Shown here piece by piece: positions 6,365-13,842 of a stretch of DNA of 26,004 nt. The notes beneath the pieces were generated by a model. It made no database searches. It had not been told where the DNA came from and was given only the letters and a program-made list of their open reading frames with translations. The stretch lies in contig DASTHS010000095.1 of NCBI GenBank assembly GCA_035718085.1, positions 1 through 26,004 on the forward strand. The letters run 5' to 3'. The DNA comes from DASTHS01 sp035718085 (GTDB taxonomy: Bacteria; Actinomycetota; Acidimicrobiia; Acidimicrobiales; Palsa-688). Position 1 is the stretch's first letter, and the number at the start of each line of letters is the position of its first letter. Made by a program: the position numbers and the translations under genes.

Positions 6365-7951
6365 GTGCTCGACCCCGCCATCGCCGCCCAGCTGCGGACC
6401 CACTTCGCCACCATCACACGCGACGTCGAGCTCGTCGCCTCCCTCGACGACAGCCCGAAGGCTGCCGAGATGGCCGCGCTGCTCGACGAGTTGGCTGCCT
6501 GTTCGCCCCGGGTCACGGTGCGCCGTGACGGCGCCGACCAGCGTCGCCCCTCGTTCGCCGTCGCCAGCGCCGCCACCGGCGAGGCGGTGCGCTTCGCCGC
6601 CATCCCGATGGGCCACGAGTTCACCTCGCTGGTGCTGGCCGTGCTGCAGGTGGGGGGTCGGCCGTCGACCGCCCCGGGCGAGCTGCTCGAGAGGGTGGTC
6701 GCCCTGCCCGGCGAGCACGTGGTCGAGACCTACGTGTCCCTGTCGTGCCAGAACTGCCCCGACGTGGTGCAGGCGTTCAACGTCATCGCCGTCACCAACC
6801 CGGCGTTCCGCCACGTCACCATCGACGGGGCGCTGCACCGGGAGGAGGCCGAAGCCCGCCAGGTGCTCGCCGTGCCGACCGTGTTCGTCGACGGCGTCCC
6901 GTTCGGGTCGGGCCGGATGACCCTCGCCGAGATCGTCGACCGCCTCGACGCCGCCGGCGCCGGCGACCGGGCCGCGGCGCTGAGCGCCCGGGAGCCCTAC
7001 GACATGCTCGTGGTGGGCGCCGGCCCGGCCGGCGCCGCCGCTGCTGTGTACGCCGCCCGCAAGGGCATCCGCACCGGCGTGGTCGCCGACCGCGTCGGCG
7101 GGCAGGTGCTCGACACGGCCGGCATCGAGAACCTCATCAGCATCCAGGCGACCGACGGGCCGAGGCTGGCCGCCGATCTCGAGGCGCACGTGCGGGCCCA
7201 CGAGGTCGACATGGTGACCGCGCAGCGAGCGGCCAGGCTGGTGCCGGCCGCCGAGCCGGGCGGCCTGGCCACGGTGGAGCTCGAGGGGGGCGCCCAGCTG
7301 CGGGCCCGCAGCGTCGTGGTGGCCACGGGTGCCCGGTGGCGGCGCCTGGGGGTCGACGGCGAGGAGCGCCTCCTGACCAAGGGGGTCACCTACTGCCCGC
7401 ACTGCGACGGGCCGCTGTTCAAGGCCAAGCGCGTCGCCGTGGTGGGTGGCGGCAACTCGGGTGTCGAGGCCGCCATCGACCTCGCCGGCATCGCCGCCCA
7501 CGTCACGCTCCTCGAGTACGAACCGGTGCTCAAGGCCGACGACGTGTTGCAGCGAAAGCTGCGCAGCCTGGCCAACGTCTCGGTCGTGTGCGCAGCGCGC
7601 GTCACCGAGGTGGTCGGCGCCGAGACGGTGACCGGCCTGCGCTACGACGACCGCGACACCGCGGCGTCACACGTGATCGACGTTGCCGGCGTGTTCGTGC
7701 AGATCGGGCTCCTGCCGAACACCGACTGGCTCGGCGGCACCGTCGAGCGGACCCCGCACGGCGAGGTCGTCGTCGACGCCCGGGGGGCCACCTCGGTCCC
7801 CGGTGTCTTCGCCGCAGGCGACTGCACGACCGTGCCGTTCAAGCAGATCGTGGTCGCCCTCGGCGCGGGGTCGATCGCCGCCCTCAGCGCCTTCGACCAC
7901 CTGGTGCGCACCAGCGCGCCGGACGAGTCGCCGGCGCTGCTCAGCGCCTGA
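6365..7951 (+). CDS. ahpF: Alkyl hydroperoxide reductase subunit F (flavoprotein)
   Basis: 528 residues (E. coli 521) from GTG 6365; AGGAGG at 6355-6360 fixes this start. The N-terminal tandem thioredoxin-fold domain (about 1-200) carries its redox pair in SCQNC (Cys128, Cys131). A thioredoxin-reductase-like part follows: FAD binding VVGAGPAGAAAA (about 217), the second disulfide YCPHC (Cys344, Cys347), the NAD(P)H-binding VVGGGNSGVEAAIDLAG (about 359), and the C-terminal FAD contact GVFAAGDCTTVPFKQ. All four redox cysteines are at almost the E. coli positions. It passes electrons from NADH through FAD and the two disulfides to AhpC. The only small deviation is Gln in SCQNC where His is usual. 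Confidence 0.97.
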   Translation: MLDPAIAAQLRTHFATITRDVELVASLDDSPKAAEMAALLDELAACSPRVTVRRDGADQRRPSFAVASAATGEAVRFAAIPMGHEFTSLVLAVLQVGGRPSTAPGELLERVVALPGEHVVETYVSLSCQNCPDVVQAFNVIAVTNPAFRHVTIDGALHREEAEARQVLAVPTVFVDGVPFGSGRMTLAEIVDRLDAAGAGDRAAALSAREPYDMLVVGAGPAGAAAAVYAARKGIRTGVVADRVGGQVLDTAGIENLISIQATDGPRLAADLEAHVRAHEVDMVTAQRAARLVPAAEPGGLATVELEGGAQLRARSVVVATGARWRRLGVDGEERLLTKGVTYCPHCDGPLFKAKRVAVVGGGNSGVEAAIDLAGIAAHVTLLEYEPVLKADDVLQRKLRSLANVSVVCAARVTEVVGAETVTGLRYDDRDTAASHVIDVAGVFVQIGLLPNTDWLGGTVERTPHGEVVVDARGATSVPGVFAAGDCTTVPFKQIVVALGAGSIAALSAFDHLVRTSAPDESPALLSA

Positions 7952-8003
7952 CCCGCCACCCGGCGGCGATCCCCGGCTGACGCCGGACCTGGCGCGCATC
8001 GCG

Positions 8004-8030
8004 GGGTGACCGGCCACGGGCCGATCACCC
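8004..8030 (+). terminator. Hairpin downstream of ahpF (first of two)
   Basis: GGGTGACCGGCC (8004-8015) and GGCCGATCACCC (8019-8030) pair with one mismatch around an ACG loop. It starts 52 bases after the ahpF stop, has no T-run, and probably forms a tandem terminator with the next hairpin. Confidence 0.45.
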
Positions 8031-8064
8031 TCCGCCGCCGCGCCGCCCACGGCGCCGCCGCCCA

Positions 8065-8090
8065 GCGGGTGGCGGCCTGCCGCCACCCGC
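8065..8090 (+). terminator. Perfect hairpin downstream of ahpF (second of two)
   Basis: GCGGGTGGCGGC (8065-8076) is followed after CT by its exact complement (8079-8090), giving an effective 11-bp stem with a 4-base loop. No T-run follows. Placed between the ahpCF operon and the dcw promoter, it is the best candidate for the operon boundary. Confidence 0.5.
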
Positions 8091-8282
8091 GGCGCGGCGA
8101 GCTGCCGCGGCCGGTCGCCGGGCGGCCCGACTGCATCACCGGGCCCGCTGCCGGCGTGGCCGTCACGCTCGCTCCAGCGCCCGGGGCGTGGCCCGACGCG
8201 CCGCCCGCGCGCCCGTGGCGTGACGGTGCCGCGCTCCCGTCTCCGGTCCGGCGCGACCGCGGCGGTGAGGGGGCGCGGATGA

Positions 8283-8312
8283 TTGACTGAGTGGGGGGTT
8301 GGCGCGTATGGT
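8283..8312 (+). promoter_or_regulatory. mraZ (dcw cluster) promoter
   Basis: TTGACT (8283-8288) and TATGGT (8307-8312) are separated by 18 bases and match the housekeeping -35 and -10 consensus well. The predicted transcript start is about 8319, giving a leader of about 50 bases to the mraZ GTG. This is the best promoter match upstream of the cluster. Confidence 0.65.
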
Positions 8313-8326
8313 GGGGGCCAGTGGCG
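8291..8326 (+). promoter_or_regulatory. Candidate MraZ-binding repeats
   Basis: GTGGGG at 8291 and 8311 and GTGGCG at 8321 lie at steps of 20 and 10 bases, with an off-phase TTGGCG at 8299. In E. coli MraZ binds direct TGGGN repeats with a 10-base period in its own promoter and represses the dcw operon. The repeats here overlap the spacer, the -10 and the start site, where repression would work. Confidence 0.5.
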
Positions 8327-8371
8327 CGAAGGGGATGGTCCAGAGCGCCGCGGAGGACGGAGTGATGAGCG

Positions 8372-8806
8372 GTGGCGCGGTTCTTCGGGAGGTACGAGCA
8401 CTCCCTGGACGTGAAGGGGCGGGTGATCCTGCCGGCGCGCTTCCGCTCGAGCTTCGACACGGTGGCCTACGTCACCCAGCACCACGACCGGTGCCTGGCC
8501 CTGTGGACCCCCGCCGAGTTCGAGGTGCAGCTCGGGGCCATGGAGGCCAAGCAGGGCCGGTCGGCTGCCGACCGGAACCTGGCGCGGGTCTGGGCCTCGG
8601 GTGCGGTGGAGGTGGAGCTCGACCGGACCGGGCGGGTGGCCCTCCCGGCGTATCTGCGCCAGTACGCCCATCTCGACGGTCAGGTGCTCGTCATGGGCGC
8701 CATCGATCGCATCGAGCTGTGGAACCCGACCGAGTGGGCGGCGCGCGTCGCCCCCGCCGAGTCGGCACTCAGCGACCCGCAGCCGGAGGAGCCGGAAGCG
8801 GGATGA
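8372..8806 (+). CDS. mraZ: MraZ transcriptional regulator of the dcw cluster
   Basis: 144 residues from GTG 8372, since MARFFGRYEHSLDVKGR is the standard family start; GGAG lies at 8359-8362. Two SpoVT/AbrB-type swapped-hairpin half-repeats are visible: DVKGRVILPARFR (about residues 13-25) and DRTGRVALPAYLR (about 84-96). MraZ forms ring-shaped oligomers, binds DNA and usually represses its own operon. It is the first gene of the cluster, as is general in bacteria. The C-terminal 20 residues are acidic and poorly conserved. An ATG at 8364 is out of frame. Confidence 0.97.
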   Translation: MARFFGRYEHSLDVKGRVILPARFRSSFDTVAYVTQHHDRCLALWTPAEFEVQLGAMEAKQGRSAADRNLARVWASGAVEVELDRTGRVALPAYLRQYAHLDGQVLVMGAIDRIELWNPTEWAARVAPAESALSDPQPEEPEAG

Positions 8807-8826
8807 ACGCAGGGGCCGGGCTGATG

Positions 8827-8927
8827 CGCAGCCCCTCGACCGGCAGGGTGGGAGTCCCCTTCTCCGCCCGCTTCCACTCCGCACGTTCGGGGAGACATCC
8901 CGACGGCACGCCGGTCGAGGGGCTGCG
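8827..8927 (+). ncRNA. Structured RNA leader of rsmH, candidate mraW RNA motif
   Basis: 8827-8844 is perfectly complementary over 18 bases to 8910-8927. Inside the 65-base loop are two more hairpins. GTGGGAG (8848-8854) pairs with CTTCCAC (8871-8877) with one G-U pair. CGT-T-CGGG (8884-8891) pairs with CCCGACG (8899-8905) with one bulged T. The fold is a three-way junction. The right outer arm ends one base before the rsmH ATG and contains its GAGGGG ribosome-binding site. The mraW RNA motif, described in actinobacteria upstream of mraW (now rsmH), has this location. The assignment to that motif is from memory of its position, not a model match. Confidence 0.6.
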
Positions 8928-8928
8928 G

Positions 8929-9870
8929 ATGAGCACCGCCCCCTTCACCCACCGCCCCGTCATGCTCGACGAGGTCGTCACCGCCCTCGGGCCTGCGCCC
9001 GGCGGGTGGGTGCTCGACGCCACCGTCGGGGGCGGCGGCCACGCCGCCGCCGTGCTCGGCGCCCACCCACACCTGTCGGTGCTGGGCCTCGACCGCGATC
9101 CGGCGGCGATCGCCGCCGCTGCGGCGGCGACGGCCGAGTTCCGTGGGCGTGCCGTCGTGGCCCGAGCCCGCTTCGACCGGCTCGCCGACGTGCTCGACGG
9201 GCAAGGCATCACCTGGATCAGCGGCGCGCTCTTCGACCTCGGCGTGAGCTCCCCGCAGCTCGACCGGCCCGAGCGCGGGTTCAGCTACCGGGCCGACGGC
9301 CCCCTCGACATGCGCATGGATCCCGACGCCCCCGGTTCCGCCGCCGATCTCGTGAACGCCGCCGCCGAGCGTGAGCTGGCTGCGCTCTTCGCAGCCAACG
9401 GCGAGGCCCGCTTCGCCCGCCGCATCGCCGCCGCCATCGTGCGCCAGCGCCCCATCACCTCCACCGCGCTGCTCGCGGAGGTGGTGCGCGCCGCCATCCC
9501 GGCGGCGGCCCGACGGACCGGGGGCCACCCAGCCACCCGGGTCTTCCAGGCGCTGCGCATCGCCGTCAACTCGGAGCTCGACGTGCTCGGTCCCGCACTC
9601 GACGCCGCCGTCGAGCGCCTCACGCCCGGCGGTCGCATCGTCGTGCTCTCGTACCACTCGGGCGAGGACCGCATCGTGAAGACCCGGCTGCGCGCCGCGG
9701 CCACCGGCGGGTGCACCTGCCCTCCGGGCCTGCCGTGCGTCTGCGGGGCGGCTCCGACCCTGCGCCTGGTCACCCGCAAGCCGCTGCGGCCGTCGTCGGC
9801 CGAGGTGGCGATCAACCCGCGCGCGGCGAGCGCACTGCTGCGCGTGGCCGAACGCCTGGAGACCGCATGA
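8929..9870 (+). CDS. rsmH: 16S rRNA (cytosine-1402-N4) methyltransferase
   Basis: 313 residues from ATG 8929. The family N-terminus FTHRPVMLDEVV starts here, and GAGGGG (8917-8922) is 6 bases upstream. In-frame ATGs at 8803 (overlapping the mraZ stop) and 8824 would add residues with no family similarity and run through the structured RNA. The SAM-binding motif is DATVGGGGHA (residues 30-39). Further family marks are FDLGVSSPQLD, RGFSYRADGPLDMRMD, RVFQALRIAVN and VLSYHSGEDRIVK. The Cys-rich segment CTCPPGLPCVCG and RKPLRPS are near the C-terminus. It methylates C1402 of 16S rRNA at the ribosome P-site. It overlaps ftsL by 4 bases. Confidence 0.97.
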   Translation: MSTAPFTHRPVMLDEVVTALGPAPGGWVLDATVGGGGHAAAVLGAHPHLSVLGLDRDPAAIAAAAAATAEFRGRAVVARARFDRLADVLDGQGITWISGALFDLGVSSPQLDRPERGFSYRADGPLDMRMDPDAPGSAADLVNAAAERELAALFAANGEARFARRIAAAIVRQRPITSTALLAEVVRAAIPAAARRTGGHPATRVFQALRIAVNSELDVLGPALDAAVERLTPGGRIVVLSYHSGEDRIVKTRLRAAATGGCTCPPGLPCVCGAAPTLRLVTRKPLRPSSAEVAINPRAASALLRVAERLETA

Positions 9871-10343
9871 GCAGCACCGCCCAGCACCTGCGTCGGAGCC
9901 TCCCCGCCTCCGCCCCGGACGCCGGCCGGCCCGACCTGCGGGTGGTCGAGCGGCCGGGCCGCCGCCTGGCCCTGCCCCGGGGGCGGGCTGCTGTGGTCAC
10001 CGTGTTCGCCGGCCTGGCGGCAGTCATGCTCGGCCTCGTCTACCTCCACGTCGTGCTGGCGCAGCGCCAGATCGAGCTCGATCGCCTCACGGCCCGGACC
10101 GCCGCTGCGGAGCAGCACTACCAGGCACTGCGCCTCCAGGTCGCGCAGCTCGAATCACCCGGCCGCATCATCGCCACTGCGGAGGGACGCCTCGGGATGC
10201 GGCCCCCGGCGACGGTGCACTACGTCAGCCCGCCGCCGCAGTCGCCCAGCCCCACCGCGGCGCCGAGCCCGGCGAGTGGCCCCGCCCCCGCCGGGGACGC
10301 CGACTGGCCGGCCATCAAGGCGGCGCTGGCGGGCCAGCGGTGA
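9867..10343 (+). CDS. ftsL: FtsL-like septum protein
   Basis: 158 residues from ATG 9867, overlapping the rsmH stop (ATGA). A 40-residue basic cytoplasmic tail precedes one membrane helix (about 41-63). A coiled-coil stretch (about 64-96) follows, then the FtsL/DivIC-type sequence LESPGRIIATAEGRLGM. A Pro/Ser/Ala-rich external tail (about 112-145) ends the protein. Position between rsmH and ftsI and this architecture identify it as FtsL even though sequence conservation in the family is low. FtsL links the divisome scaffold (FtsQ and FtsB/DivIC-type partners) to FtsW-FtsI and helps activate septal wall synthesis. Confidence 0.88.
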   Translation: MSSTAQHLRRSLPASAPDAGRPDLRVVERPGRRLALPRGRAAVVTVFAGLAAVMLGLVYLHVVLAQRQIELDRLTARTAAAEQHYQALRLQVAQLESPGRIIATAEGRLGMRPPATVHYVSPPPQSPSPTAAPSPASGPAPAGDADWPAIKAALAGQR

Positions 10344-12418
10344 CGGCTCGGCCCGGCGGCCCCCTCCCCTCGCCGCGTCGAGGCGCCCACAGCGCGCCGC
10401 GTGGCCTCGAGCCCCGCAGCCGTCGGCGGGCGGCGGTGAGCCTGGTCGGGATGTCGGTGGCGTTCCTGGCCATCGCCGCCCGGCTGGCCTACCTGCAAGG
10501 CCCGGGCGCGGGCCGGTACCTCGCCGTCGGCGTCTCCGAGTGGACCCACACCGTGACGTTGGCGGCGTCGCGCGGCGCCATCCTCGATGACCGGGGCGAC
10601 GAACTGGCCATGTCGCTGCCGCAGACGACGATCTACGCCGACCCCCACCAAGTGGCAGACCCCCGCTCGGAGGCCGCAGCCCTCGCCGGCGCCCTGGGCC
10701 AACCTGCCGACAAGCTGCTCGCCGCCCTGACCGAGAACGCCGGCTTCGTCTACCTGGCGCGCACCGTGCCCGACGCAACGGCCGCCGCGGTCAAGAAGCT
10801 CGACCTGCCGGGCATCTACTCCCTGCAGGAGCCCAAGCGCTACTACCCGGCAGGGCCGCTGGCGTCGCCGTTGCTCGGCACCGTGGGCACCGACGGCAGC
10901 GGGCTCGGCGGCCTCGAGTCGATGTACAACTCCGTGCTCGAGGGCCGCCCCGGCCAGCTGATCGAGCAGACCGACCCCCAGGGCCGGCAGCTGCCCGGCG
11001 GCTTGCAGCAGTACCGCGCCCCCGTGCCGGGGAGCGACCTGGTGCTGACCGTCGACCAGTCCCTGCAGTACGACACCGAACAGGCCCTCGCCCAGGCCAT
11101 CGTCGCCGCCAAGGCCAAGAGCGGCATCGCGATGCTGATGGACACCAAGACCGGCGACATCCTCGCCGATGCCAACCTGGCGATGCCGTCGACCGACAAC
11201 CCGAACACGACGCCGGCCGTCGCCCTGCAGCTCCCGACGGTCACCGGCCCGGCCTCCGGCACGAACACCGGCGGCGCCAGCACCGCCGGCGGCGAGCCCG
11301 TCGAGGCCGCCTCGGCCTCGTCGTTCACCCAGGTCTACGAGCCGGGGTCGGTGAACAAGCTGATCACCATCTCCGCTGCTCTCCAAGACGGCGTCATCGC
11401 GCCGAGCGACACCTTCACCATCCCGAACGGCTACGACGTCGCCGGCACCACCTTCCACGACGCCGAGCCGCACGCCACCGAGCACTGGTCGGTCACCGAC
11501 ATCCTGGCCAACTCCTCGAACATCGGCACCATCCAGATCGCCCAGAAGCTCGGTCGCGCCAAGTTGCTCGACGCCATCGCCGCCTACGGGGAGGGCGAGC
11601 GCACCACCATCCGGTTCCCCGGCGAGTCACAGGGCCTCCTGCCCACCTACTGGTCCGGCACGTCGATCGCCGACGTGCCGATCGGCCAGGGCATCGGTGT
11701 CACCGCCGTGCAGATGCTCGCCGCCTACAACACCATCGCCAACCACGGTGTCTACGTGGCACCACGGCTGGTCGACGGCATCATCGGCCCCGACGGCACC
11801 GAGCGCGGGCTGCCCGCCGCGCCCACGCACCGGGTGGTGACCCCCACCGTGGCGGCGGAGATGACCACCATGCTCGACGAGGTGGTCCGGGTGGGCACCG
11901 GGACCGCCGCCGACCTGAGCCCCTACACGGTTGCGGGCAAGACCGGCACCGCCCTCGTCCCCAGCCCGAAGGGCGGGTACGAGCCGGGCCACTACGTGGC
12001 CAGCTTCGCCGGCTTCGTGCCCGCGGAAGACCCGGCCATCACCGCGATGGTCGTGATCAACGACACCCCTGACTTCGGTGCGGCCGCCTCGGCGCCTACC
12101 TTCGCGACCATCGCTCGAGACGCCCTGCAGGCCCGCAAGGTGCCCCCCCACGCTCCTGTCCCCCCCGCACCCGGCGTGCCGCTGGCCACCGCCCAGTCGG
12201 CCACCGGGGCCGGCGAGGTCGCCGGCACACCGCTGCCCGGCCTGTCGGCACCAGCGGTCGTGGCCATCACCCCACCCGCCGCAGGCTCGGGCACCACGGC
12301 AGCCGCGGCTGCGACGGCGCCCGCCGGCAGCCCGGCCGACCCCCAACCCAGCTCCACGAGACCGTCGACGCCGGCGACGGCCGCTGCGCCCCGCGCCCGC
12401 ACCAGCACGCAGGGCTGA
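10340..12418 (+). CDS. ftsI: Septal transpeptidase, class B PBP (FtsI/PBP3)
   Basis: 692 residues from GTG 10340 (GTGA overlap with ftsL). An Arg-rich cytoplasmic tail, a membrane anchor (about 31-52) and the dimerisation domain (from SRGAILDDRG, about 77) precede the transpeptidase domain. Active-site motifs are EPGSVNK (Ser337, Lys340), SSN (392-394) and KTGT (534-537). Against the usual EPGSTFK, the residues after the serine are Val-Asn. A low-complexity Ser/Thr/Gly/Ala segment (about 281-330) lies before the active serine. The last 90 residues are an Ala/Pro/Thr tail, and no PASTA domain is seen. It cross-links septal peptidoglycan together with FtsW and is a beta-lactam target. murE starts 5 bases after its stop. 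Confidence 0.95.
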   Translation: MTARPGGPLPSPRRGAHSAPRGLEPRSRRRAAVSLVGMSVAFLAIAARLAYLQGPGAGRYLAVGVSEWTHTVTLAASRGAILDDRGDELAMSLPQTTIYADPHQVADPRSEAAALAGALGQPADKLLAALTENAGFVYLARTVPDATAAAVKKLDLPGIYSLQEPKRYYPAGPLASPLLGTVGTDGSGLGGLESMYNSVLEGRPGQLIEQTDPQGRQLPGGLQQYRAPVPGSDLVLTVDQSLQYDTEQALAQAIVAAKAKSGIAMLMDTKTGDILADANLAMPSTDNPNTTPAVALQLPTVTGPASGTNTGGASTAGGEPVEAASASSFTQVYEPGSVNKLITISAALQDGVIAPSDTFTIPNGYDVAGTTFHDAEPHATEHWSVTDILANSSNIGTIQIAQKLGRAKLLDAIAAYGEGERTTIRFPGESQGLLPTYWSGTSIADVPIGQGIGVTAVQMLAAYNTIANHGVYVAPRLVDGIIGPDGTERGLPAAPTHRVVTPTVAAEMTTMLDEVVRVGTGTAADLSPYTVAGKTGTALVPSPKGGYEPGHYVASFAGFVPAEDPAITAMVVINDTPDFGAAASAPTFATIARDALQARKVPPHAPVPPAPGVPLATAQSATGAGEVAGTPLPGLSAPAVVAITPPAAGSGTTAAAAATAPAGSPADPQPSSTRPSTPATAAAPRARTSTQG

Positions 12419-12423
12419 CGCGA

Positions 12424-13842
12424 GTGCAGTTGCGGGCACTGCTGGCCGAGGCCGGCATGACGGGCGCGCCCATCGCGGGCGCCGGCGACCCCGAGGTCGC
12501 CACGATCGAGATCGACTCGCGGCGGGTCGTGGCCGGCTCGCTCTTCGGCTGCGTCCCCGGCGCCGTCACCGACGGTCACCGCCACGCCGGCGCCGCAGTG
12601 GCGGCCGGCGCGGTGGCCCTGGTCGTCGAGCGTCCGGTCGAGGCGCAGGTCCCGCAGGTCGTCGTCCCCTCCACCCGAGCCGCCCTGGGCCCGCTGGCCG
12701 CAGCACTCTGGGGGGCGCCCTCGGCGGCCATGGCCGTGGTCGGGGTGACGGGCACCAACGGCAAGACCACCACCGTCGGCCTGCTGGCCGCTATCTTCGC
12801 CGCCCACGGCTGGACCACCGCAACCATCGGGACGCTGACCCAGGTGCGCACGACCCCCGAAGCGCCCGACCTCCAACGTCGGCTCGCAGAGCTGCGCGCC
12901 GCGGGCACCCGGGCGGTGGCCATGGAGGTGTCGTCGCACGCCCTCGACCAGCACCGGGTGGACGCCACCCACTTCGCCGCTGGCGTGCTGACCAACGTGA
13001 CCCAGGACCACCTCGACTACCACGGCAGCATGCAGGCGTACTTCGAGGCGAAGGCCCGCCTGTTCGAGCCGGGGCGAGCAGCCCTCGCGGTGGTCAACCG
13101 CGACGACGCTTGGGGCCAACGGCTGCTCGAGCGGCTCCGCGGCGGCCCGACGCCCACGGTCAGCTTCGGCCTTGGCGACGCCGACGGGCTCAACCTGTCG
13201 CCCGGCGGCAGCCGCTTCACCTGGCGGGGGGTGCCGGTGGCCCTGCCCCTCGCCGGTCGGTTCAACGTCGCCAACGCCCTGGCGGCAGCGACCACCGCCG
13301 CCGACCTCGGCATCGCCACTGACACCATCGCTGCCGGCCTGGCGGCGGCACCGGCGGTGCCCGGTCGCTTCGAGCGCTTCGACGCAGGCCAGCCCTTCAC
13401 CGTGGTCGTCGACTACGCCCACACGCCCGACGCCCTCGCCGCGGTGCTGCGTGCCGCCAGGGAGGTGGCGACGGGGCGCACCATCGTCGTGTTCGGTGCC
13501 GGCGGCGACCGCGATCGGGCCAAGCGGCCCCTCATGGGCGCCGCTGCCGCCAGCGGCGCCGACCTGGCCGTGGTGACCTCCGACAACCCCCGTTCCGAGG
13601 ATCCTGCCGCCATCATCGCCGAGGTGCTGGCAGGCACCGGCGGGGCCGCCTCGATCGAGACCGTGCCCGACCGGCGGGCGGCCATCGCCCGCGCCCTGGA
13701 CGTCGCCCGGCCCGGTGACGTCGTGGTCGTTGCCGGGAAGGGCCACGAGCAGGGTCAAGACCACGGCGGGCGCATCGACCCCTTCGACGACGCCACCGAG
13801 GTCCGCTCCGCCCTCGCCGCGCTCGGATGGGACGCGTCGTGA
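12424..13842 (+). CDS. murE: UDP-MurNAc-L-Ala-D-Glu:meso-DAP ligase
   Basis: 472 residues from GTG 12424, 5 bases after ftsI. The three Mur-ligase domains are recognisable. The N-terminal UDP-binding part has IEIDSRRV. The ATPase domain has GVTGTNGKTTT (Lys114), MEVSSHALDQHRV, NVTQDHLDYHG and the probable carbamylated lysine in FEAKARLF (Lys210). The C-terminal domain has VVDYAHTPDAL and GAGGDRDRAKRPLM. DNPRSEDP (387-394) is the motif that selects meso-diaminopimelate; lysine-adding enzymes differ here. It adds the third stem-peptide residue in the cytoplasm. The downstream neighbour is mraY, not murF. Confidence 0.97.
   Translation: MQLRALLAEAGMTGAPIAGAGDPEVATIEIDSRRVVAGSLFGCVPGAVTDGHRHAGAAVAAGAVALVVERPVEAQVPQVVVPSTRAALGPLAAALWGAPSAAMAVVGVTGTNGKTTTVGLLAAIFAAHGWTTATIGTLTQVRTTPEAPDLQRRLAELRAAGTRAVAMEVSSHALDQHRVDATHFAAGVLTNVTQDHLDYHGSMQAYFEAKARLFEPGRAALAVVNRDDAWGQRLLERLRGGPTPTVSFGLGDADGLNLSPGGSRFTWRGVPVALPLAGRFNVANALAAATTAADLGIATDTIAAGLAAAPAVPGRFERFDAGQPFTVVVDYAHTPDALAAVLRAAREVATGRTIVVFGAGGDRDRAKRPLMGAAAASGADLAVVTSDNPRSEDPAAIIAEVLAGTGGAASIETVPDRRAAIARALDVARPGDVVVVAGKGHEQGQDHGGRIDPFDDATEVRSALAALGWDAS

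Larger units (their letters stand above)
7952..8371 (+). other. Non-coding gap between ahpF and mraZ
   Basis: 420 bases without a supported gene. A 94-codon open frame (8006-8290) has an Arg/Ala/Pro-rich composition, no ribosome-binding site and no recognisable fold. It crosses two strong hairpins, so I treat it as chance. The stretch holds the hairpins at 8004-8030 and 8065-8090 and, at its right end, the mraZ promoter and candidate MraZ boxes. Confidence 0.7.

Noticed and set aside
8006..8290. 94-codon open frame between ahpF and mraZ
   Set aside because: Arg/Ala/Pro-rich with no ribosome-binding site or recognisable motif; it runs through two strong hairpins and into the mraZ -35.
8299..8928. 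Long upstream extension of the rsmH frame
   Set aside because: It overlaps all of mraZ in another frame and then the structured leader; family similarity begins only at ATG 8929.
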